From contig OX393579.1 of assembly GCA_947652605.1 (NCBI GenBank), positions 62,001 through 126,000 on the forward strand: 64,000 nucleotides of DNA, given 5' to 3'. This document shows, piece after piece, positions 27,205 through 38,740 of this stretch. The first letter of the stretch is position 1. Every line of letters starts with the position of its first letter. Source of the DNA: Elmis aenea (taxonomy: Eukaryota; Arthropoda; Insecta; Coleoptera; Elmidae). Made by a program: the position numbers and the translations under genes. Below the pieces are notes generated by a model that saw only the letters and a list, made by a program, of their open reading frames with translations, did no database searches and was not told where the DNA came from.

Positions 27205-27376
27205 TCTGTTATCTTTTAGTAAAGAATATCTTGTAGAATTGCTAAACCAGTTTTAAGATTGTTCCCTTATCACTGGCGATCTGATTTCTACGTAAATAAA
27301 ATTGATACTGACAAAGAGGCGACAAACTTGAAACTGGTCTAGTATTTACGAACGATGCTTCACAAAAAAGGTAATT
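27205..27376. repeat. Small inverted-repeat element (MITE-like family, copy 1)
   Basis: The left arm phrase CTTGTAGAATTGCTAAACCAG is mirrored on the right by the reverse complement of CGTAAATACTAGACCAGTTT. Pairing continues through TTTTAAGATTGTTCCC against its diverged partner, with a centre near 27290. The arm matches single-arm copies at 28832, 49557 and 57845. No terminal duplication or coding potential was found. Confidence 0.6.
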
Positions 27377-28831
27377 GATTGTTGATTTAAGCTATCTTTA
27401 CAAACAAATCAATTGTTTAAATAATTTAAAAAATTCTCAAGCTCGAAATCATTAAATGGTCACAATTTATATTGTTATTTTTTTATAAATCAGTGTATGA
27501 GGCGTATGTTTTTGGGTTTGCAGTGTGGTAAAGGTCAGATTAATTTGTGTCTGCACTGGACTGTATTTCATGTGTTGCTGATTCTACATTTTATTACACT
27601 CATTTGCAACCGAGCTTATCTTAAAATCACCTAGTTTATACGCCTGTTTCTTAAATAAAATGCAATTTTTATGGATTAAATCGTTTGCAGCGACCTCTTG
27701 TACACGTTTAATGGAAAACCTGTTGTAGTTCAACTCAAGAAAATGTTATTGATGCTATACATAGTGAATACTTTGCTGATATTTCATACCATATCACAAC
27801 TGACTTTGCCTCGTTATGAGTCTACAATAACAAGAAACAACTTTGTGCAGGTAAAATTTACGCACAATAAAATCCGCCAAGCAGCATCATGCCGAGAAGA
27901 AATATTCCAAAGTAATTCAAGATTCTTAAGATATATGAACATAATCAAAATGACAAAACGGAAGAATTTGCGTTAAAAAACATAAAGCAACAGACCTAAG
28001 AGCACTTCACGAAAATAATCCACTCGCGGTGAAAAACAAAATGCGTTTTCCTGCTTCAGCCAAGAAAAATACGCGAACCTGTGAGTATTCCGTTTAATAA
28101 ACTGCACGATTAGAAGCAACACACACTAATCCGATAAATATTCCCACACGAAAACGACTAATATAAAATCACACACACAGCGATGTTAAAACTATTTATT
28201 TATTATCTTCGGTAGGTAAATATACAATAGACTTGTCCGCGGGCGAGATGACTTAAATCCAGTTAACCTTGTGTTAATGTTACTTAAGTTACATCGGGAC
28301 ATCTCAAACCTATTAGGTTAAACGCTTAGATAAGCAATATACGGACAAGTTTTTGACTTAAAATACTCGAACGTTACCAAATACTGGCGTGTTGATATCA
28401 AACCTGTTTTTGTATCCTAGTCGGCTCTGGGAAATATCCGAAGACAACGATATTTAAACTTTTAACAATAACCGACTTCTGTACTTAACTGCATACGTGA
28501 GGCGATGCCATAATTAAGCTGATCTAACTGAGCGTTAACTATTTTTAAATTTTAATTAACCATCATCACTGAAAAATGCTTGAGTCATTCATTTATACTA
28601 ACTATTATATACTTGTCTGTATCATAAAGTATACGATGGTATATTAAACTAATCGGTACGAAGAATCCCATAGACTCTAACCTTTTGTAATTTACGTTGG
28701 ATAAATATAAAACATGTAATAACATTAATTAAATAATATAATGGATATAATAATGTGATGAACTAAACGGCGAGTTCTTTGGAGATGAATTTGTAAGATG
28801 AATATATCAAATATTTGTATGGGATTTTACA
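27377..28831. other. AT-rich non-coding stretch
   Basis: No gene is supported. Around 27690-27980 two overlapping short frames look weakly protein-like (TFNGKPVVVQLKK and ENVIDAIHSEYFADIS), which could be a decayed fragment, but neither is long or recognised. Confidence 0.5.
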
Positions 28832-28938
28832 AAGGGGTTTAACTAAACATCACTGGTACTTTTTATGAAGTCTCTTGTAGAAATGCTAGACCGGTTTAGA
28901 GACTGCCATCTCTTTGTCAGTAGTAATTTTATTAAATA
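28832..28938 (+). repeat. MITE-like family, copy 2
   Basis: This segment aligns with 27205-27376 and 57845-57945 along its length. Landmarks are AACTAAA, TCTCTTGTAGAAATGCTAG, CGGTTTAGAGACTG and TCTTTGTCAGTA. The last landmark matches the reverse complement of the right arm of copy 1 (CTCTTTGTCAGTA), which shows that copies 1 and 2 belong to one family. Confidence 0.55.
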
Positions 28939-31922
28939 AAAGGGGTACACAGTAAAAAGCAGTGACAATTTAACACCAAAAGCACATGGAACTAACAATA
29001 TAGTATAGGTTGGTTTAAAAATGGTTTTATTTTGTCCCAAGTAAAATTAGGTACTACTTGCCTTAGATTGTGTTTCAAATTTAGTAGATAATACAGAAAA
29101 ATGTTTTTAATTGAGTGGTCAATGGAATTGGGCTGCGTTCTTTATGTTAAGTGTTATTCTTAAAAAAAAAAACGCCATAAATTTACTCAATTGGCCAAAA
29201 AGTGTCAGATTAACTCGAACTTTAAGATCACTCCAATCTTGACTAACCCAATCTAACCGATCCTGATCTCACCTTAAACTCTCTGTAACTTTTTCCAACC
29301 TACTTTAAGTTTATTCAAAGCGAATTAATTTTATCCTTTGCTTTCGTTTAAGGACAATCCGTCAAAGACAGAAAGTCCTTTTTTCCACGCACATACGACT
29401 TCTTAGAATATATAATAGCGAACAGAGCTCAAAAAAAATCTTATCCCCACGTATGTAATTGCTGGGTTGCATGCTATCCCCTAAATAATTCAACAATTTA
29501 AAAACCACTTAGTACTTATCGTGCTAAAGTAAGTTGTAGATTCAAGGATACGAATCGTTATATTAAATAATAATTGCATATTTTAAACAGTCGACAAGAT
29601 TTTTTAATTTGCTTATTGCCCTTTACACAAAATGTTATTGCTGGGATTAAAATCTAACACATCAATCCAAACAGAAACTTGTCTACGATCACAAACCACA
29701 AATACTGTTTATTAAATTTTAAAAATAACTAAACGAGAAACAGTATATCTAAAAGACGTACATACAAAAACGTCTTGATATTAATTAACATCCACTTAAA
29801 CTCTATTAAAAACCAACAGTAATGTAAAATTAAAAGTGGGAGTAGGACTAATTATCCACGTAAATAAAGTTCATTGACTCAAGTGTTATTTATCTGTGGG
29901 ATGACTGACTGACAGTTTATTTTTTATTTGCAGAAGCAATTAAGAACCGTCACAAAATTGCCTCATTGCGTTAAACAATGCACCATTAAATTAGTTAAAT
30001 TAAATAAAAATGTCTCTTTAGTGTACTATTATAATTACGTGGTTTAAATTTTAATGCAATAAAATATATTACGCGTTTTTTTTAACAATGCCGTAGCTAG
30101 TCTACAATACCCCAACCGAAAAAGTCCAACTCTGAAGCCAGTCCATTAATTTTTAACCTCTAATCAACTTCTGTTATACAATTTTTGAAACTTATTAAAA
30201 TGAGCCAACTAAATCAAGCTTATCAGATTGCAAAAACTTAGTTTTTTTCAACTGAATCATCTTCAATCTACTCAGCCATGTACCAGAATCGTTCCTCAAC
30301 AACCTTTAACCTATGATTTTGAAACCAACGAGTGTGAAAAAAACATAAAATTGAAATGAAGCTGTATTACAATCCCGAACTTGAAGCACCCATGAATAAC
30401 GCTGAGACAATGGCCTAATCATCGCATCATTTAATTATTTAACCTCCATTTGACCCGTAAATGAATCATCCATCGGTGATGTTAACGACAAAGGTCTGTC
30501 CGCCAAGAACAAATAACATGAACACGACGAATTACATACATTCAACTTTTAATACGACGCACATATGTGTATGAAATACGTGTTAAGGACAAAACAACAC
30601 AATAAAACGTATACCTACAAACGAAACTTGCCGAGATGTCCTTAACAACTGAAAACCTGTTTGCGGTATTGAAAAGATGGAAGCAGAAAACAGGTAGGGC
30701 AATAAATAACCCTTCAGACGTCTTCGATTTTAATTCGCCCGGCATCCTGCTTGCATATGTAATTTCTGCATAGTTGGAGATTTGCGAAATATAAATTATA
30801 AACGTGGAAAAAACACGGATCTTTTTATGGCAGCGTTCGTTATTCAAAGCGAAGAATGCGATTAATAAAAATAAAAATGGATTAATACAGCGTGATTCCG
30901 ATACCTGCTGTTATAACTTGCGCCCGATTTAAAAAAAAACTATTTATTAGTTCGCTTCCAACCTGCTACGGAGCGTAAAAAAAGAACTTTGAAGCTCTTC
31001 GAATCCGGCCTCATTCGCTACACAAATAAATTAAAACTTAAAATACTATACAAAAATACTACACGCATTTTTCAGTTCAATTTCGACAAGGACACAAAGT
31101 ACTTGTTCATCAACTTCTAAATTGGTGGAAAGCTTTAATAGCGCCTTATAAAAAATTTAAACAATGATATTTTCAAATATAGAAATCGTCTTTTAGTCTT
31201 AAAAGGTGTTATTCAAGACGATTATACATCAAAATTGTTAACATGAGTCACGCCAAATTAAATTAATATGAGAGACGTTCAAAAAATTCAAATATTACCA
31301 TATTTTTAAAAAACTAGAACAATAAATCAAGATCTTATAAGTACAAAATAAAAATTATACTGTGACGTTTAAGGAATGTTTCTGACGTAATTTTCTAACA
31401 AAAAAAAAGCGCTAAATATTTTATTTAACGAAAACTTACAATCATTTACCAAGGATGAACTAAAAACTGCATAAATGATTGTGTAATCCTATTTATCCAA
31501 ATCAATTGTTAATGTAAACTTTATTATTAACATTTCGTAAAGTGACGAACGCAATAACAACTGCAAGTCATTAGAAATTTTGTTGTTAAAAAGAATTGCA
31601 AATATATTTATTTTGAAAATGGCATAATGACGGATTTGCTTTTCTATGTACTCCCAATTTACCACTTATTTTAAAAATTTAAAACAAAGTGAAATGTCTG
31701 AAGACTCCTATTAATGACAATGATTCAATATATAAAAAAAGTTTTATATGAAATTCGTTAAATAAATTAGGTATTTATTACTTTATGAATATTAATGATA
31801 ATCCAAAAATACTTGATTAATTTTATAATGAGATACAATATATAAATTTTTTTTATTACACAATTCACTAATCAATCGTCTTAAATTACTGTCTTATCAA
31901 ACATCACTTCAGTAAAACACAT
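28939..31922. other. AT-rich non-coding stretch
   Basis: No gene, RNA gene or bounded repeat is supported. The longest - strand frame (30542-30847, 101 codons) has AT-driven codon use and no recognised motif. Confidence 0.55.
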
Positions 31923-32132
31923 CGGACAAAATCAACATAAGACCGTAATTTTCATAAACTATTAATTTTGAAAGTGGCTTAAGTCACTTTACAGTAATGA
32001 AAACTGGCGATTCGTTAGCGTCTGTGCGACATTATGTACATATACTGAAAAAAATATAAGTAACCGAGATATTAAATATGAGTAGGTAACATTTCTCTGT
32101 AGTTAAAAGTTATATGCACATTAAAATGCAAA
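31923..32132 (+). repeat. Dispersed repeat, copy B
   Basis: This is the partner of 13791-14001 in the same orientation, about 18 kb away. The near-palindrome AAAGTGGCTTAAGTCACTTT at 31971-31990 is identical in both copies although neighbouring bases have drifted. No terminal repeats are visible. Confidence 0.75.
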
Positions 32133-32353
32133 TTGCGTCTCAATAACCGAACTATACGATAAGCAATCGCCATTGATAAAGTTTAAAATCAACAATAGCG
32201 TAACATAATGTATTGTTCCTAGCACCAACAAACGCAGTTATTATGCATTCATAAAGCATTCCTATTTAGTTCTGCAGTTTTATAGGGCAATAGCATTTGG
32301 ATACATAGCAAGAACTTTGCAGCACATTTTTTTCTGACCTGGGTATTTGACTG

Positions 32354-33120
32354 ACAAGGGAACCTCACTAAAGTCGGTTGATGGGACTAAGATTTTCCGA
32401 AAGAAGATCGTGATAGAAGAAGAGTACCAGCTTTTTTGGCCCCGTAAAAATTACCGTTGAAGTTGAAACTCAATTTTTATTTTTGAAAAATTGCACGAAA
32501 TAGGTTAAACGTTAAATACCAGCTGTAAATGAACTGTTTAAGTTTGATTTTGGATAAATAACATTTTAGACATATGATATGTGTAAAAATCCGGATTTTT
32601 TGAGCACATGCACACAGTTGTTTCACTTCCGGTTTGGTCGGAAATGACCCTAACTTTGTTATTTTAAATGGCACACCCTGCATATTTTTACATTTTTGGG
32701 AAGAGGAAGCAGTTTTGAGTATAAGCAACATTTTGGTTAATTTTTATAACCTCAAATAGCCAGAGTTCATTTACACCTGGTACTGCAGATTTTTTTAAAT
32801 TTGAATTTGGAGGCAAAAATTTAAAAAAAATTATTGTTTTTTACGAAATCTTACTTTTAAAGAGAAAACTTGGATCTTGTTAATAAAACATAAAAGCATT
32901 ATGATATAACAATAATTATTTATAGTTTATGTTCACTTCAAGTACCTTTAACTGTTTAACCTATTTCGGACAATTTTTCAAAAATAAAAATTGAGTTTCA
33001 ACGGTAAGTTTTGAGTTTCCGGGGCCAAAAAAGTTGGTACTCTTCTTCATCCCCGATCTTCTTTCGAAAAATCTTAGTCCCATCAACCGACTTTAGTACC
33101 ACCAAGTGAGGTTTCCTTGT
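32354..33120. mobile_element. Foldback element, ACAAGGGAAC termini
   Basis: The left end ACAAGGGAACCTCACTAAAG pairs with the right end ...TGAGGTTTCCTTGT. The outer arms (about 32354-32510 and 32950-33120) match closely through TCGGTTGATGGGACTAAGAT, GAAGATCG and the CAATTTTTATTTTTGAAAAATTG segment; pairing weakens toward the middle. The centre (about 32640-32705) holds CACACCCTGCATATTTTTAC followed by TTTTTGGGAAGAGGA, a segment homologous to the TATACAGGGTG foldback arm near 3716-3755. No transposase is present. Confidence 0.8.
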
Positions 33121-36100
33121 GAACCTCTTCTACAAAATGAGAGTTTATGTCATTTCCAAGAGAAAGGCCAAACTCAATTTTCTCTGAAGAGCATCAGGTG
33201 GTAGAAAAAAATTAACCGAGAGATGGATAAATGTCAGTAATTTATCTGGAACGTCAAGTGTTGTACACGATTGAATGGTATTAATTAACCCATGAAGTCT
33301 GATCTTCACTTATTTCCACGACATAATCGCATATCATTACAGAAAACATAATATGAATACCAACTTTGCAACATAAAAAAGTCCCGCAAATCAAACGTCG
33401 TATCATCACGCTTAGCACATTTAAAATTTAAAATTATCATCACGTTTCACATGAAATTGTCTGAATCAGCAGTAAAGGGCGGTGCACCGTCATAATGGAC
33501 GTCATTTCGAGAGAAAAAATTAAAGACTCTTGTAATCGAGTGTCCCGACCGCTGCCAACTATGCGCAGAAAATAACCAAAATGTCGGAGTCTGTTATCAC
33601 ATCAGTATTTTATATCGGTTTAGGCTTGGCACCGCTCCAAAGCCTCATAACACTTGTTGAATTCGTTTCGAAGACGCTAAAAAAGTTAGTTGCTCATGCT
33701 GATGGGCTAGAAACCCTCTAACAACGTGTTATTGGATTTAGAATCAATTGCCTGTAAACAAGGATGGTACTTTGAGGCTAAAATAGAATTTCTTTTAACA
33801 GGTTTTCGCTAAAACTAAATTATTCGGCTGTCGATCAACGCTACGGTGTTTACGCTCGTCATTTGTTATGATATTTAAAACAAAACAAACACACCAGTAA
33901 AAAATGGTCTGCATTTTTTCAACAAGGCCATGAATAAATACTGTACTTTTTTTATGTACATTTCAAAGTATGTTATTTATGCTAGACAGAATTACTTATT
34001 TGACCATAAATTAACAAATTCGCTTATCAAAATCAAACATTTGCAACTCATAAAAAATACAGTCAACTTTTTCTGCTACAAATAAAATTCTAACATTTCT
34101 ACATACGTAAATTGCTCGAAAATAAAAATTTCTAACACAGCTTTGTGGCAATTTTTTAATTCACGAAATTAAAACAGAAATACCCTAATTATTATTAATC
34201 AATACGTTCATTTTTAAATATTCATCACTTACACGAAGCATGGACAACCAATTTCACACAGTTTTTAACAACCAACAAATTTATTGCTTAAACATTAATA
34301 TTTGTTATTATAATCACCGTCATTAGCATGTAAAAACATGTTGCAGCTATTTGTTGAGTGTCATTATTAGCGAATATTTGTGAAAATAACAACGAGGTGC
34401 ATGAATATTAAAACAATGAATAATGCGGTATAACAAAAAATCAATCATTTCCAACCAGTTCTTAAAAGTCATTAACAAATTGTAGAACAAATTAATTCGG
34501 ACGAACCAAGTCATAATTTATTGTTTTTCTTTGTTTACGCGAATTAAAATCCCTGCATAATTTTAAAGAAATAAATTAAAGTATTATTATTTTAGCTGAA
34601 TAGCTTAACACATAATACAACTACATTATTAATATTTTAAATCCTAAAGCATTTGCATATTTTAACCTTGCTTTTTTAATCAGAGCAGACTTCCAATCAA
34701 AAAGAAAATTGGGTACACAGAACAAAATATTTACAAAACAAATTTGATAAACACAAAAACCCCATAAAAAAAATCTAACCTTACAGAGATTTGCGTATGA
34801 AAATTCTTGTTTAACGATTTCTAGCGAAAAAACCAAAAATTATCTCAACTCATTACTAACTGAATTTCTACTCAGTTCGAATACTAAAAAGTCAACCAGA
34901 TTTGAATTATGGCTTAAAATTGCTCGTGTCTTTTATCCTGACTTTATGAGGCGTATTTTGGCAACAAAATGAAATTATGATTGGTCGGTTAGGAGTTCAT
35001 TTCAAAGAATTATGTAAGTTCCATCTGCCGTTTCGGTGTGGGAATGAGTAACTATAAAATGCAGTCCGAGTCTAAAAATACACGTGACACTGTGCGGTAT
35101 TTAAACTTTCGTCAAATAATTTCACTAACACGTGTGAATTGAATATTATTCATTAACAGTTTCATTGAATTTTTTTAGACACAACATTAAAATATAAGCA
35201 ACAAAAATGATGCTCTAACAGGGAGAACTTCAGCTACAGCATTTTGTCTTTAATAATAAACAAAACACACTTGCTAAACAAAATAGTTACAGATCTTGTG
35301 TTCAATGGTAAACAAAACACTCAATAAACAAAATTTCATAATTTGACAACTTTTGTTCTACCAAGGCCAGCTAGAGTTGATTCTTTATGACGCTGTTAAT
35401 TGATCGAGTGATGACCCAACTTCATATAAATTAAAAGCAAATAAAATTTAATAATTGCCACATCTACATAATACTCAAAACATCGTTTATTGCATGTTAA
35501 TTCTGTGATATCCACAGTTTTCCCACCGAAGTGACAGGTGTTGAAAATGTCATCAGCTTAAAAGACCAAACCGCGTGATTCCAACTCGGCAATATTAGAA
35601 TCAAGGGTCACTTGCAAGGCCAATTAAAACAATTAACTGGAAATATCACCGACCTCATTACGGTAAAACGATTTTGGTATGATTCGCAGGTTTAGCAATG
35701 GACACAAATTTTATTAAGCAGTGTAAAAATATAATCTTTTCACTAAAAAACTCAAATGTCTAATGATTTCATTGTTCTTTTATTGTAGAACTATTGTCTC
35801 AAAATTTTAGTAACGAAGCACGACGTGTCACAAAACTAGTAAAATAAAAAACACAGGGATTGTGATCAATTTACCGTTACGAGAAACTAAACTTAACTGC
35901 TCTTAATTTAAATAAAATTCCTTATACACCTAAAACGTATCACTTACTTACATTTACAAATGTATTACAAATAGCTTAATAGCAAAAAGTTGAAAAAGAA
36001 TGCATGACTTACGCATTTACGCGGGTCGTTGTAACGTTACGCGTCTTTATAAATTGTGTGTGCGCTTTATGAGACAACTTAAAATTAATTTTAGTAATCT

Positions 36101-38299
36101 CAGATGTTTAATGAAGCTATACCAGTTTCTATTTTAATCGTTTATATTACTTGGCGAGTTACAGAACATAACTCCTAATCTTATATTTATTAATTCCTTT
36201 CGCTGCGTTTGTCAAAAGATGCAAAACTATTGAGGCCTAATAAAACAAAGAAACAAACAGGTTTTGTTTAATACTTAATAAAAATAAAAAAACATTACCA
36301 AATTCCTAAAGCACCAATGAAAATTTCGCATAGAGGAGTTATACATGATCTTTATTATTTCTAATGTTGCTTTTGTCCCAGTATTCGTTTAACTTTATAC
36401 GCGCAAAAACGCTTTTAACATTCAGCTCAAAAGTACTGTTAAATCAGTATGGATTTAAACAAATCGTATGCAACAAAGTACCGAATTGCACTTGCAAATT
36501 CCTAGATATACATGCACGCCACGCGACAGATGAATCTTAAGATGTACGTCTGTCGAATTTAATCGGCAGATGTAATTTCCTGTCCTACATTTAGCAAAAT
36601 GCATCAGTGGCGTATCATCACCTGTTCAAGAAAAGGGCTACCCAGAATTTGCAAACGGCAAAACTAACACTAATCGTCATGAATTTCAGTACATCTTTGT
36701 AGCTACTAATCGATTTAACTTGTAATAATGATTTGTAAATATTTAACTGGAATTTTTTTAGTTTGATAGATTTGCGTTATGTAAGAGGCTGAACGAAAAA
36801 TGAAAAATGTAGGACAGCTATTTTTTGGTGTGTTGTCATCCACCCTAGCCACCAATTTTCTATTTGTATTACAAATGCGTAAATGTAATTTTTAATGTGA
36901 TTTAGGAGCTGAATACGATAATAATTTTACTGAATTGACACATGCAATTCTTAAAATAAAAAGATTTGTTTCTGAACAGTTAGCAGTGAAGCTGTAAGTA
37001 TTTTCGGCAAAAAATTAATACCAAAACTACTCGTTCGACTAAACTTGCAATGAAATCCGAACTGCTGATTTTTACGTGCCGTTAAACCTGCAATAAAACT
37101 TTGCAAACACTCGTAATATAAGCCTCTGTACATTTGATAACGACGAGAAATGTCAACCGATGCAAAATACGATTCGTCGTAAGGAAATCAATATTAAATT
37201 ACAACATAAAACAAGCGGAAAAATTCTACAATAATACGCACTTTACTAATGCGTAAAAATTCTTTCTCACAGGTAAATCTTGCCACAAAATTCCAACGCA
37301 ACATTTGCCATGTTACGATCTATTTTAAACGTGACGAAACAAATAAAAAAAAACGGTTCACGTCTCCAATAATACATGGGAAGTGCATTAATCACATGCT
37401 ACTAAAACGCCACACATTTTTTACGTTCCTAAAGATGACCTTGTTTATGGAACGAGGATTAAGAAACTAATAACGAGACAGGAACAAAAAAAAAATTAAC
37501 ACATGGGATTGTGAGGCGTTCTGGAACGCATTCATCTAAAAATGTATAAAACTAGGTCTATTGTTTTCTTGCCAGGAGATTAAAATAAACACATTAAATT
37601 AATGCTTCTACACTCATTAATTTTCTGTACAGTTATATATTAAGGCGTACCCTCGACATCTTTGCGTTAAAAATCAACACAAATCTACAACATAAAAGAA
37701 AAAAAATGTGCGATGAGTCAAATCTGAAATATTTAATAAACTGATCACGATTATAACTACAATTCAAGTACAAATTATAACTGCACAATTGCTTCGTCAC
37801 AAGATCAAGGTGTGTTGAAAGTTTTATATTTATTAATTTTGTACGTTTACGTAACAATTATTTATAGTGCAGAGAAGCAACTTTGAAAAATTTATACACC
37901 CGGATCTAAATTAACCACAACAGTGGAATAACAATAATCTACGGGAATAGTGAATCAACGTTAGTAGGTGAAGCCAAAATAAACAGGTACAAAATTAGGT
38001 ATCAACGTGTGCATAATAAATGTTATTTGCGATGTACTGTAAAATGTTACCGACGGTCTCAGATTTATGGTTTTTGGAATACGCGAAATTAACAAAAATA
38101 CTCTCCTTGGGAAAGAGTGGCGTCCAAGAAACGATCGCAAACACTATCAATCATATTACAAAAACTACAAAATATTTAATATTGTACAAAATAAGACAAC
38201 CAAAATATAAATCCACAAAAAAAATTGTCACAAGGACAGAACTTTACGGGGAAAAAAGTTCATTGAACCAAAAAAGAAATAAGAACCAACGTGTTTTCT
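33121..38299. other. AT-rich non-coding stretch
   Basis: No gene is supported. Short frames on both strands have AT-driven codons. A + frame at 38020-38319 (99 codons, lysine-rich) runs into the diverged foldback copy and has no recognisable motif. Confidence 0.55.
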
Positions 38300-38740
38300 T
38301 TTCTGAAAAAGGGGTTTGATTTTTCGTGTTTTACTCCGAAACTGTTTGAGACAATTTCAAGAAATTTGCAGTTTTATTCGCAAAGGATGTGTGCATAAAT
38401 ATATATAAAAGTCCAGCCTGACTCTGTCTGTCTCTCTCTCTGTGACTCTGTCTGTGACTGACTCTCTAACGCATGAATATAGTAACGCAGTAAACTACTA
38501 CGGGTTCATTTGACCGACTGAGTTGTGTCTAATGAACCGCAAATTTTTACTCACCGGTAACATAACAGTGTCTAACTTGCAGCTCACGGTATTATAAAAA
38601 GTAATAGTTTAAATTTAAGATATACAATATTCCCGTCCTAGGACGGGTTACGTGCTAGTCGGATAATAAGAAATTTTGGAACACTGTTCCATAGCAAAAG
38701 CATCGCAAAAATGGCCAATTTTAAGCACCAATTTCGGACG
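38300..38740 (+). repeat. Diverged copy of the 15-kb foldback arm, interrupted
   Basis: Segments 38300-38396 and 38659-38740 align with the right arm at 15430-15600. Landmarks are CCGAAACTGTTTGAGA against CGGAACCGTTTAAGA, GCAAAGGATGTGTGCAT against GCAAAGGATGCGCGCAT, then after the interruption CGGATAATAAGAA against TGGTAAATAGAAGAA and AGCATCGCAAA against GCGATCGCAAA. Identity is roughly 70 percent by eye. The 262 bases between the two segments are absent from the 15-kb copy. Confidence 0.6.
38397..38658 (+). mobile_element. Non-autonomous Helentron/Helitron-like element
   Basis: The element starts AAATATATATAAAAGTC, continues with a CTGTCTGTCTCTCTCTCTGTG-like tract, and ends with a perfect 16-base palindrome CCCGTCCTAGGACGGG (38632-38647) followed by TTACGTGCTAG. 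A terminal hairpin a few bases before CTAG and a following T is the standard Helitron 3' signature. Comparison with the uninterrupted 15-kb homologue places the insertion between two T residues (38396 and 38659), the preference reported for Helentrons. It lacks terminal inverted repeats and coding capacity. Confidence 0.7.

Noticed and set aside
27690..27980. LSm2-like or transposase-like fragment (TFNGKPVVVQLKK)
   Set aside because: Similarity covers about a dozen residues only, in competing frames, and does not extend.
31000..31020. TTCGAATCC-like tRNA B-box
   Set aside because: No A-box, cloverleaf or acceptor stem can be drawn around it.
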